Source: JBLFWJ01 sp047611425 (GTDB lineage Bacteria > Bacteroidota > Bacteroidia > UBA10329). From it: a stretch of DNA of 28,322 nt. How positions within the stretch are numbered: position 1 is the first letter of the stretch; the number at the start of each line of letters is the position of its first letter. Made by a program: the position numbers and the translations under genes. A model generated the notes under the pieces. The model had not been told where the DNA came from. It did no database searches and saw only the letters and a program-made list of their open reading frames with translations. The stretch covers positions 1 to 28,322 of the forward strand of contig JBLFWJ010000022.1 of the NCBI GenBank assembly GCA_047611425.1, written 5' to 3'. Shown one piece after another: positions 1 through 8,705 of this stretch.

Positions 1-1356
1 GCTATTTATTTCCTTACACCAGGAATTAAGCTAAAGAACCTAGTGCTTCTTGGGCTTAGTTGGTTCTTTTACGCTTGGGGAGAGGGCGAGTTGGTCATTC
101 TAATGTTGTTGTCATCGTTGTTCAACTACGGCATCGGCTTATTGATTCATCGCGCCAAAAATTCTGGGATTCCTTTATTTATTGGTGTTGCAGTCAACAT
201 ACTTGCTTTAGTGTATTTCAAATACATAGGGCTGATAGTTGGTAGTATAGACACGCTATTGGGAACTGAGTGGAATAATGGAATCGACATTCATTTGCCT
301 ATCGGCATATCATTTTTCACATTTCAGTCAATATCCTATATCGTTGACTTACATCGTGGTCAAGCCAAGGTTCAGAAGAATCCGCTTGATTTAATGCTCT
401 ATATTTCATTGTTCCCTCAGTTAATCGCAGGACCAATTGTTCGATACACCCAAGTAGAGAAGAATTTAAAAAATAGAACACATAGTCTACACGACATTGT
501 AGAAGGCTTAAAACGTTTTTGCATTGGATTGGCAAAAAAAGTATTGGTTGCCAATGTTATGGGCGAATTGGCTGATCAAGTTTTTTTGATGGCAAACAGT
601 GAATTGTATTTCGCGTTATGCTGGGTAGCTGTTTTAGCATTTGCCATTCAGGTTTATTTCGACTTCTCAGGCTATTCAGATATGGCCATTGGGCTAGGAC
701 GGGTTTTTGGGTTTCAATTTCCAGAAAATTTCAACTATCCATATATATGCAAGAGCGTCACTGAGTTTTGGAGAAGGTGGCATATCACGCTATCCACTTG
801 GTTTAGAGACTATCTCTACATACCGTTGGGTGGAAGTAGAAAGGGAATTGGCCATTTGTACTTTAATCTAATTACGGTTTTCTTCATAACGGGCCTTTGG
901 CATGGAGCGACCTGGAATTACGTGTTGTGGGGATTGTTTCATGGGTTTCTGATGATTTTAGAAAGAAATGCGTTTGGACGGTTTTTAGAGAAATCACGAC
1001 TTATGGGGCACGTTTATGCATTGGTGATGATTATTGGCTCCTATGGCATATTCAAAGTAGAAGGGTTGTCAAATGCAGTGGATTTTTATGCTAGAATGTT
1101 CAGTTTCGAGCCAATATCTGAAGGATTACTTTTTACAGATGTTCTGACAATTAAATACGTTGTAATTTTTATTATTGGAGTGATATTTTGTATGCCGGTT
1201 AAGGTTGTTTTACAAAAGGCATTTTCAAAAATGGGTTCTCCATTGCAGAGTTTGGTTTTGGGAATGAGCAATGTTTACTACTTGGTGCTGCTGGTTTTAA
1301 GTATAATGTCGGTAGCATCTTCAACGTACAACCCGTTTATCTACTTCAGGTTTTGA
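1..1356 (+). CDS. MBOAT family O-acyltransferase (AlgI-like), 5' partial
   Basis: Polytopic membrane O-acyltransferase that passes acyl groups across the inner membrane for modification of a secreted polysaccharide. The frame is open to the first base and the translation before the GTG at 43 (ending PGIKLKNLVLLG) already fits the family N-terminus, so the true start lies outside the window and 43 is internal. Visible family motifs are DFSGYSDMAIGLGRVFGF, FWRRWHITLSTWFRDYLYIP, and LWHGATWN with the catalytic-type His at codon 301 of the window. About ten hydrophobic segments are seen over 451 residues. The AlgJ/AlgX-like gene follows after 75 bases on the same strand, the usual partner arrangement. 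The acyl group and target glycan cannot be read from sequence; acetyl is the commonest in this family. Confidence 0.93.
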   Translation, partial: AIYFLTPGIKLKNLVLLGLSWFFYAWGEGELVILMLLSSLFNYGIGLLIHRAKNSGIPLFIGVAVNILALVYFKYIGLIVGSIDTLLGTEWNNGIDIHLPIGISFFTFQSISYIVDLHRGQAKVQKNPLDLMLYISLFPQLIAGPIVRYTQVEKNLKNRTHSLHDIVEGLKRFCIGLAKKVLVANVMGELADQVFLMANSELYFALCWVAVLAFAIQVYFDFSGYSDMAIGLGRVFGFQFPENFNYPYICKSVTEFWRRWHITLSTWFRDYLYIPLGGSRKGIGHLYFNLITVFFITGLWHGATWNYVLWGLFHGFLMILERNAFGRFLEKSRLMGHVYALVMIIGSYGIFKVEGLSNAVDFYARMFSFEPISEGLLFTDVLTIKYVVIFIIGVIFCMPVKVVLQKAFSKMGSPLQSLVLGMSNVYYLVLLVLSIMSVASSTYNPFIYFRF

Positions 1357-1431
1357 AACAGACGCGGTCCAACATAGCTTGTCCTTTACAGCAAGACAGC
1401 ATAAATAGGCTTAAGTCTAATATGAATCGAA

Positions 1432-3834
1432 ATGACTAGGATAATTAGCTCCATTTCGGTTTTTGTTGCTCTAGCACTATCATTAGCAGGTGGCTTGTTT
1501 TATGGATTTTATCCAGAACAAGAGACTGAAGGCCCTTTGCTCATTTCACTGTCATTTATATGTGAAGAGCTACAAAGTGAGTTAGAGGTATCCTATCTGG
1601 ATAGTTCGATGCAGGTGTCTTCAGGAAACCAGAAATCGGTGCATCCATCCTTCAATTCGGGCACGTTCGAATTCCCGAATGAACCAACATTAGATTCATT
1701 AACCTTTAAAATCAGCGCTTCTGCCCCAGTTCACATAACCGGCCTAAGTATTAACAGTGGTGCCTTTCACCGTACATACCAGCCCAAGGAATTAATTTCG
1801 GTTGCCAACATTTATTCTGATCATTTTTTAATTGATCAAATGAATCAATTAGTGATAGTCCCTGAGAACGGCATAATCAAATTGGTTTTTAAAGATCAAC
1901 TGTCTTTTGAGACTGAGGCTGAGCCTGATTTGTTACTTCTAGAGCAGTGGGTTGAGGATATTGTGATTTCAGTTTTTCCTTCTGGTGGTTTTGACTCTGA
2001 AGACCTGAATTGGAATTGGGTCTGGACAGTATTTTGGGTCTTACTCGGTATCCAATTGGCGGTCTTATTTGTTTCCAAATCAGACGAGTACCTCAAAGCA
2101 CAGCTCATTGCACTGGTTTTAGCATCGCTCGCAAGTTTCATTTTGCAGCTAATGGTAGAAGATGTTAAGAATGCCTCAATTACTTTGTCACTAGGTGAAC
2201 AATCGAAAAATGACTCGGCATCGTACCAATTGTATTACAGTTTGAACGGGGAAGTAATTCGCGACCATTTTGTTTCTGAAAAAGCAGCACCAACCAATCC
2301 GGTTTCGGTCTCAATTTCGCTACCCAATTCAGTTCATCGGCATTTGAGATTGGATTTACCTGTCAATGATTCGTTGATTATTTCATCGATAAGGTTTCAA
2401 TATTGGCCACTTTCTTTTGACCTAATAGGATATGAGATAATTGAGAATTTTTCTGGATTGAACGACCTCAATTACTTGGTTAATGAAAATGGGGATTTAG
2501 TTGTGAAGACGGGAAGCTTTGACCCTTTTATGTCTTTTTCAAAGGATGAATTTCAAGACCAATTTGTCACATATCAACTGAAAAAAGAGCATTATCCTTT
2601 TCTGATATTTTTTGCGTTGTACCTGATTTATCTTGGTGTACTCCTTGTTCTGAAAAGGAGGAGTCACGCGCTTTTTTTATTGGCATTCCTGTCAATTCTA
2701 ATGCTTCCAAATATTTCTTTTCTTTTTAAAGAAACCGTGGTTACTCTTAATACGGAGAAAAGAGAAGCAGCACGACTTCCGGTTGCATGGGATAATGTTC
2801 GGGATCTCACCAGAAAAACGAGCGAGTACCTCGATGATCAGTTTGGTGGAAGAGCCAGTTTAATTACTGGTTGGAATATACTGAACGTCATGTTATTTGG
2901 TCAGACTGGTAATGGAGCGGCAGTCGTTTTTGGTAAGGATAATTGGATGTACTATCAGTCAGAAGAGGTAACGGAGCTTTTTGAGAATACAACTCCCCTA
3001 AGTGAAGAGGAGATGGAGAAAATGACCGATATTCTAGAAGAAAGAAGGAAATGGTTGGCTGCCTACGGGATAGATTATTATGTGGTGGTTCCTCCCCTTA
3101 AACACACCGTTTATGAGGAGAATCTTCCAAGCCACTTAAGAATGCGCGCTCCAGTGTCTAAATTGGATATGTTTAGTCAATATATTAAGTCCAACTCATC
3201 TCTAAACTACCTTGATTTAAAGGATCAAATTCTTGCTGCTAAGGCGAAAGAGGAACTTCCAATTTATTTCAAGTATGACAGTCATTGGAACATGACCGGT
3301 GCCTTTTATGGTTACTCCGAAATCATTGAACATGTAAAGGTGAATCACCCTGAAGTTGGGGCTAGCATGAAACAGAGCGACTTTACTTGGGAAATGGAGT
3401 ACTCTACAGAAGGCGACTTGGCAAAAATGATTTCAATGAATGAGTATTTCGTTAGGTCTGAGTTGATGCCTCTTCCAAATTCCCGGTATAAAGCTGAAGT
3501 CGTAAAATCGATTGATTACCCATCTCTTGCCGGAAGAAGGCCTGCGTATACTTTGGAAGTTCAAGACACCACATTGCCAACTTTATTGGTTGACCGAGAC
3601 TCATATTCAAATTACTTGATACCGTATCTGTCCAATCATTTTGAGCGGTCGGTTTACGTTTGGAGCCCTTTATTCAGTGCTGAAATAATCAAAACAGAAC
3701 GACCAGATATCGTGATTACCCAAATGACCGAAAGGTCTTTTCTTGATGTTAAATTGGAAAACCCCGAATTGGTTGTTTCGGAATTAGACTCGATAAATCA
3801 ATTAGTGCCTGAGACTGAAATCGTGCGCCCCTAA
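1432..3834 (+). CDS. AlgJ/AlgX/DltD-like SGNH acyltransferase with large membrane N-terminal half
   Basis: Probable partner of the upstream MBOAT protein, transferring acyl groups to a polysaccharide outside the inner membrane. The C-terminal part (about residues 440-800) resembles AlgJ/AlgX: entry region with DDQFGGRAS, then GKDNWMYY, a D616-S-H618 pair in YFKYDSHWN, and later D723-S724 in VDRDSYSNY, the order of catalytic Asp-His then Ser known from AlgX. The N-terminal 440 residues are extra: a signal anchor (about 7-27), a beta-rich segment (about 33-185), two TM helices (about 197-241), a second beta-rich segment (about 246-385) and two more TM helices (about 389-431). At 800 residues it is about twice the usual AlgJ/AlgX length. 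The ATG at 1432 gives a normal signal anchor. Its 3' end overlaps the convergent glycosyltransferase gene by 33 bases. Confidence 0.85.
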   Translation: MTRIISSISVFVALALSLAGGLFYGFYPEQETEGPLLISLSFICEELQSELEVSYLDSSMQVSSGNQKSVHPSFNSGTFEFPNEPTLDSLTFKISASAPVHITGLSINSGAFHRTYQPKELISVANIYSDHFLIDQMNQLVIVPENGIIKLVFKDQLSFETEAEPDLLLLEQWVEDIVISVFPSGGFDSEDLNWNWVWTVFWVLLGIQLAVLFVSKSDEYLKAQLIALVLASLASFILQLMVEDVKNASITLSLGEQSKNDSASYQLYYSLNGEVIRDHFVSEKAAPTNPVSVSISLPNSVHRHLRLDLPVNDSLIISSIRFQYWPLSFDLIGYEIIENFSGLNDLNYLVNENGDLVVKTGSFDPFMSFSKDEFQDQFVTYQLKKEHYPFLIFFALYLIYLGVLLVLKRRSHALFLLAFLSILMLPNISFLFKETVVTLNTEKREAARLPVAWDNVRDLTRKTSEYLDDQFGGRASLITGWNILNVMLFGQTGNGAAVVFGKDNWMYYQSEEVTELFENTTPLSEEEMEKMTDILEERRKWLAAYGIDYYVVVPPLKHTVYEENLPSHLRMRAPVSKLDMFSQYIKSNSSLNYLDLKDQILAAKAKEELPIYFKYDSHWNMTGAFYGYSEIIEHVKVNHPEVGASMKQSDFTWEMEYSTEGDLAKMISMNEYFVRSELMPLPNSRYKAEVVKSIDYPSLAGRRPAYTLEVQDTTLPTLLVDRDSYSNYLIPYLSNHFERSVYVWSPLFSAEIIKTERPDIVITQMTERSFLDVKLENPELVVSELDSINQLVPETEIVRP

Positions 3835-6800
3835 CGTTTGATTAGGATTGTAGCACGGGTCGTGGTCTATGTAGTTTGTCCAACGGTCCTTTAGCTTACC
3901 AATTTCTTGTATGTGTCGTGCGTATGATTCGTTAGTCGCATGAGGATGCCCACGCGAAATGGACTCATAATGGAAAAGCTCTACATGAGGCACGTAGATA
4001 TTATTGAATCCAGATTCTCTAACTCTAAGGCAGAAATCTACATCATTGTACTCCACAGAAAATTCTTCGTCAAAGCCTTTCAGTTTATCGTAAAGTTGCT
4101 TGCGAATCATTATGCATGCTGCCGTAACGGCCGAATAATTGTTCGTGAGATTTACATAGTTGAAGTGGCCAGGTCCATGGCGATCTTCGCCTACTAGTAC
4201 GTGGCCGGCAGCACCGCCTAATCCCATTACTACACCGGCATGTTGTATGGTTTGATTCTCATACATCAACTTTACTCCAACAACACCAATTGAAGGTCGT
4301 TGTGCTTGTTCCATCATACCTTCCAACCAATCTTCTGAAATTACTTCTGTGTCATTATTCAATAAGACCAAAAATTTACCAGATGCCTGCTCTGCGCCTA
4401 GGTTTACCAATGATGAAAAATTGAAAGGAATCTCCGCCCGTACACACTGAAATCGTCCCTTGTACTTTTCGGTATAAACATCCATCAGTTGGAAAAATGA
4501 CTTTTCCGAACTGTTGTTGTCTACAACGATTACCTCAAAATTCTGATAGGTAGATTTTTCGAACACCGAGTCAATACACCGTTCCAAATAGTCTGCTTTA
4601 TCCTTAGTAGGAATAACGATACTGACCTTTTCGCTTTCGGACTTTAGATCATATCGAATCGAGTAACCTCTGAAACCATCAAGGAAATCAACCGTCCCAG
4701 GCTCGTCTCTTCTTACTAAGGCTTCTGTTAAAGCTTTCTTGGCCGCGATGTAAGCGTATGGCTTTGCTTCTTCGCCTGATGCAGCAGATGCAGCGTGCAT
4801 TCTCCAATGGTATAACACTCTCGGAATGTGGAATACAGCATCTGTTTTTTCTACAAATCGAAGAACAAGATCGTGATCCTGGCTTCCGTCATAACCCAAT
4901 CTCCAGCCTCCGATTTCCTTGAATATATCAGCACTAAAAACCGTTAAGTGACCTAAGTAATTCCTCGAAAGAAGATTATCTGGAGACCAGTCTGGTTTGA
5001 AGTGGGGGTAGCTGTGCACAGCATTATCATCAACCTTATCCTCATCAGAATAAATGAGATCGACCTTATTGTTTGAGTTGATGACCAAAGCATTATGGTA
5101 CAAAGCATCTGTGGTGATTAGGTCATCTTGATCCATCAAAACGATGTAATCACCGGTAGCTATATCCAATCCAGAGTTGGATGCGGCAGCAATATGCCCG
5201 TTTTCTTTTCTGAAGACAGCTTTAATCCGAGAATCTCTTTTCTGATATTCTTTAATAATCTTTTTTACCTCCTTGTTCGAAGAATTATCATCTGATAGGC
5301 AAAGTTCCCAGTCTGGATATATCTGTGCCAACACGGACTCCATAGCTGCTCTAAAATGAACAGAAGATGGATTGTAGACCGGCATTACAATGCTGAATTT
5401 CGGCCGCTTGACAAAACCATCCATCTCTTTCTTCAGGGTGATTAAAGTGGATTCAGTAGGTAGATGTCGCGATAACCATTGATTGTAAGCATCCCCGCCA
5501 ACGTGCTGCCCAATCTGATCAGCCTCTACGATATAGACTTGCCGCTCTTCAGTCCAGAGGTATAGGTGCTTAAATATTTTGGCTAGAAAGCGCTTTAAAA
5601 TTGAGCGACCTTTCTTTCCCAACATGAACACGAACTTCTTAAAGATGTTGGATTCCTGATTTCCAGAATAGTTCGATTTGAACAAATTCTTAAAGTGGCG
5701 TAATTGCTTGTAGAATTTAAAGGGTTTGGACGACTCAATTCTGTTAATTCTGCTTTGCAATTGAAATATTGATCCAAGAGCTTTTTCGTTTTGAGAATTG
5801 AGTTGCTTAAGCTGTTCTGTTTGTAATTCTAAATCAGCAATGTTTTTCGTTTTCTCAGCAATGAGACGGTCAATCTGAAGATTGTATTCTACAACTTTAG
5901 ACTCGTGTGCAAAGCTAGTTTCATCAAATTTTCGATTGAGCTCAGTTATCAGATTATCAATGTTTTTAATCTGATTTTCCTTGTCTTCTATTGTGCCTTT
6001 TAATTCTTGAATTTGAGCACTATATCTCTCAACAGTATCTTGAAGCTCTACAATTGAAATCTTGTCTCGGCTAATCTGCTCTTCGAGGTTCTGGATATGC
6101 GTCTCCTTTTTTTCAACTGCATCAGCGAGTTGAACCGCCTCTGCATCTTTGATTTTTAGAAAATCCTGAAGCTTTTCGTCATTCTCGAGTAATCGCTGTA
6201 TTTCTGACTCAAGTGCTCTTCCTTCTTTCTTACCCGACTTAACCAACTCCTCATTGTGCATGAGGAAATCGAGGTAATACATTATGGTTCCTGAGGCATT
6301 CTTTTGGTAAAGATTCTGATGCTTATTTATAATGTAGGCAGTGGTTTTTCTACGATTCTCATGCTGGTTTACTTGGCTAAGCATAGATCCTTCAACCACG
6401 CGGTATTTGAATAGTGGTTCTGGAATATGCTCGAACTTCAATCCCTTAGACCAGCATCGAATCCAGAATTCCCAATCCTCAAAACCGACCATTCCGCTTT
6501 CATCAAACTCTCCTACAACATCAATAATGGATTTTCTAAAAACGGCACAGGCATCTATGAAATTACCAGCTAATAAACGATCCGAAGAAAAAGGTGGAAC
6601 GCTATAAACCGATTCTATCAAGTCTTTTCCAAATCGATAATGATCGGAATAAACGATGGCCGTTTCAGGATTAGAATCCAAGATTTTAATAGCCTGAATA
6701 AAATACTGAGTGTCGATTAAATTATCAGCATCGAGAAGAAGAATGTATTCTCCTTTCGCCATACAAATGCCAACGTTTCTGGCTGCTGAAAGCCCTTTGT

Positions 6801-7002
6801 TCTTTTGATGAATTACAGTGATTCTCTCGGTTTCTAGACTAGAAACTACCTTTTCGGTATTGTCATCATCCGAACCATCATTTACAACGATAACCTCACA
6901 GATTGGATGCTTGCCCACCTGAACGCTTGCCACAGCTTCCTCGACAAATGCACCGTGGTTGTAACACGGGATTATCACGGATACTTTTATCTCCTGGCTC
7001 AT
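3802..7002 (-). CDS. Three-domain glycosyltransferase family 2 protein with coiled coil
   Basis: Cytoplasmic multi-domain glycosyltransferase, probably adding several sugars to the lipid-linked glycan exported by the adjacent ABC transporter. Domain 1 (about 1-235) starts VSVIIPCYNHG and has D91-A-D93 and FEDWEFW (174-180). Residues 255-425 are charged, heptad-rich and read as a long coiled coil. A basic linker (425-530) precedes domain 2 (534-760; SIVMPVYNP, MDQDD at 623-627, SQDHDL at 707-712) and domain 3 (792-1050; VSIVIPTKDK, LNNDTE at 881-886, EYNDVDFCLR at 984-993). All three keep DXD-like metal sites, so all may be active. Its ATG overlaps the ATPase stop by 4 bases, so the two are translationally coupled. 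Sugar donors and linkages cannot be predicted. Confidence 0.93.
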   Translation of the reverse strand: MSQEIKVSVIIPCYNHGAFVEEAVASVQVGKHPICEVIVVNDGSDDDNTEKVVSSLETERITVIHQKNKGLSAARNVGICMAKGEYILLLDADNLIDTQYFIQAIKILDSNPETAIVYSDHYRFGKDLIESVYSVPPFSSDRLLAGNFIDACAVFRKSIIDVVGEFDESGMVGFEDWEFWIRCWSKGLKFEHIPEPLFKYRVVEGSMLSQVNQHENRRKTTAYIINKHQNLYQKNASGTIMYYLDFLMHNEELVKSGKKEGRALESEIQRLLENDEKLQDFLKIKDAEAVQLADAVEKKETHIQNLEEQISRDKISIVELQDTVERYSAQIQELKGTIEDKENQIKNIDNLITELNRKFDETSFAHESKVVEYNLQIDRLIAEKTKNIADLELQTEQLKQLNSQNEKALGSIFQLQSRINRIESSKPFKFYKQLRHFKNLFKSNYSGNQESNIFKKFVFMLGKKGRSILKRFLAKIFKHLYLWTEERQVYIVEADQIGQHVGGDAYNQWLSRHLPTESTLITLKKEMDGFVKRPKFSIVMPVYNPSSVHFRAAMESVLAQIYPDWELCLSDDNSSNKEVKKIIKEYQKRDSRIKAVFRKENGHIAAASNSGLDIATGDYIVLMDQDDLITTDALYHNALVINSNNKVDLIYSDEDKVDDNAVHSYPHFKPDWSPDNLLSRNYLGHLTVFSADIFKEIGGWRLGYDGSQDHDLVLRFVEKTDAVFHIPRVLYHWRMHAASAASGEEAKPYAYIAAKKALTEALVRRDEPGTVDFLDGFRGYSIRYDLKSESEKVSIVIPTKDKADYLERCIDSVFEKSTYQNFEVIVVDNNSSEKSFFQLMDVYTEKYKGRFQCVRAEIPFNFSSLVNLGAEQASGKFLVLLNNDTEVISEDWLEGMMEQAQRPSIGVVGVKLMYENQTIQHAGVVMGLGGAAGHVLVGEDRHGPGHFNYVNLTNNYSAVTAACIMIRKQLYDKLKGFDEEFSVEYNDVDFCLRVRESGFNNIYVPHVELFHYESISRGHPHATNESYARHIQEIGKLKDRWTNYIDHDPCYNPNQTLGAHDFSLRH

Positions 7003-7736
7003 TCGAAATATTGATTGTAATGGTTGATGGCTTCTTCAACTTCGCCATCGTAAACAACTCTGCCTTCGTTCAGGCAAATAGCTCGCGTACAGATTCTGCG
7101 CACATCAGATGCTCCATGCGAAACGAATAAAATGGTGCATCCTTGTTCTTTGAACTCAAGAATTCGCTCAATACATTTCTGCTGAAACCCTACATCGCCA
7201 ACGGCCAAAACTTCGTCAATTAAAAGGATATCGGGTACTTCTGAAATGGCAATGCTGAATGACAATCGAGCAACCATCCCAGTAGAGTATGTCTTAACCT
7301 GACGTTTCAGGTTTTCCATACTTAACTCTGAAAAGGAATGGACTTCTTCTATCTTCCTTTGAATATCGCTTCCGCGGTTTCCTAATAGACTGCTGATCAA
7401 CTTGATGTTTTCAATACCGGTCAATTCCATTTCAATTCCAGATCCGAGAGCCAACATTGGAGCCAAGCGGCCATGTACAGAAACACTACCCGTGTACGAT
7501 TTTAAAATGCCTGAAACACATTTGAGCAAGCTGCTTTTGCCTTCTCCATTCTTGCCAAGAATGCCAACAATTTCACCTGGATACACATCTAGGTTAACGT
7601 CTTCAAGTACCTTTTTTTTGGCAAATGGCTTGAGGAAACCAAACTTCACCGTAAGATCCTTAATGGAGTTAATTCCTTGGTCGAACGTGTAATAGTAGAT
7701 ATCTACACCCTTCAATTGTATTTGAGGATCAGCCAT
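6999..7736 (-). CDS. Polysaccharide ABC transporter ATP-binding protein (Wzt/TagH type)
   Basis: ATPase of an ABC-2 type glycan exporter at the inner membrane. It has Walker A GKNGEGKS (61-68), signature YSTGMVARL (150-158), Walker B LLIDEVLAVGD (171-181) and the H-loop His207. The long N-terminal stretch before Walker A (YYYTFDQGINSIKDL) is typical of the Wzt/TagH/KpsT group. The protein stops at residue 245, directly after the nucleotide-binding domain, so it has no C-terminal carbohydrate-recognition domain of the Wzt O8/O9a kind; export would then not depend on recognition of a capped chain end by this subunit. The start overlaps the last base of the permease gene and its end overlaps the glycosyltransferase start: a tight three-gene operon. 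Confidence 0.95.
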   Translation of the reverse strand: MADPQIQLKGVDIYYYTFDQGINSIKDLTVKFGFLKPFAKKKVLEDVNLDVYPGEIVGILGKNGEGKSSLLKCVSGILKSYTGSVSVHGRLAPMLALGSGIEMELTGIENIKLISSLLGNRGSDIQRKIEEVHSFSELSMENLKRQVKTYSTGMVARLSFSIAISEVPDILLIDEVLAVGDVGFQQKCIERILEFKEQGCTILFVSHGASDVRRICTRAICLNEGRVVYDGEVEEAINHYNQYFE

Positions 7737-8488
7737 CAGATATTGGATATTAGTCCTTTTTCAAGCTTGTAAAGCGCCAATTTCCCCATAGCGTAAAGCC
7801 CAAAGGAAATCACAGAAATAGTTATCCAGCTGCTTAATTCAGGAACAGTATTGCTGTACAGAATATCCCTAAAAACTCCGAAGTAATGGTAAAGCGGATT
7901 GGCTTTAATGTAGATCATGTAATGCTCAGGTATAATCGAATCGTCATAAGCAATGGGAGATAGGTAGAATAGTGCCGGGTTGATTGTGTTCCACAGAATA
8001 CTCACATCTCTGAGGTAAACATTAAGAAGGCCTAAGAATACACCCAGACCATACGAGGCTAAGGCGAATAGAAATGTTGCCGGGATCAGAAGAACGAAAT
8101 GCCAGCTCAATTCCAGTCCAAAAAAGAACATAAGCACTGTAAACGGGATGATGGAAATGGCCAAGGCCACCAACTCACTTATGATGGATGATAATGGGAA
8201 GTTGTATAACGGAATATTGATGGTTTTGATGATTCCACCGTGGCTTATAAAACTTTGAATTGTCTGATTAGTAGCATTGGAAAAGAACTGCCAGAAAACC
8301 AAACCAATAATCACATACAATGAGTAATTCTCAATGTTCATGAAAGCCATACTAAACACGAAATTGAAAATGGCTAGGAAAACTAGGGGTGTAATCAAAC
8401 TCCACAAGAAGCCTAGAACAGACTGCTTGTATTTGAGCTTGAGGTCGCGTGCAACCAAGCTTCTGATAATCCTTAGATCTGAAGTCAT
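7736..8488 (-). CDS. Polysaccharide ABC transporter permease (Wzm/TagG type, ABC-2)
   Basis: Six-helix inner membrane channel subunit that exports the glycan together with the ATPase encoded next to it. The family-typical N-terminus ...LVARDLKLKYKQSVLGFLW is followed by TM segments and the usual amphipathic region (GGIIKTINIPLYNFPLSSII) and the LYHYFGVFRDILY motif near the end. The frame stays open to an ATG at 8686, but I chose the ATG at 8488 because it gives 250 residues with the usual short cytoplasmic lead, whereas the extra 66 residues look unlike the family and would leave only 19 bases to the divergent gene at 8706. Some Bacteroidota homologues do carry N-terminal extensions, so the start is the uncertain part. 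Confidence 0.88.
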   Translation of the reverse strand: MTSDLRIIRSLVARDLKLKYKQSVLGFLWSLITPLVFLAIFNFVFSMAFMNIENYSLYVIIGLVFWQFFSNATNQTIQSFISHGGIIKTINIPLYNFPLSSIISELVALAISIIPFTVLMFFFGLELSWHFVLLIPATFLFALASYGLGVFLGLLNVYLRDVSILWNTINPALFYLSPIAYDDSIIPEHYMIYIKANPLYHYFGVFRDILYSNTVPELSSWITISVISFGLYAMGKLALYKLEKGLISNI

Positions 8489-8705
8489 ATGCTTAAGCGG
8501 GGTTGGCGTGGCATTAGGCAAAAGTAGGGGATAGGGATTAAGGACTTCAGGATTATTCTGAAGAATGAAATGGATTTGAACTTGCTGATTCAGCGCTTCA
8601 AATCTCTTCCAATATTGGGGTACGCTCAGAAATGATTTACTAGTCTTAGCACAATTACTAATAGAACATGATTTCAGTCGTATCATTGAAAATCAATTCA
8701 ACTGG

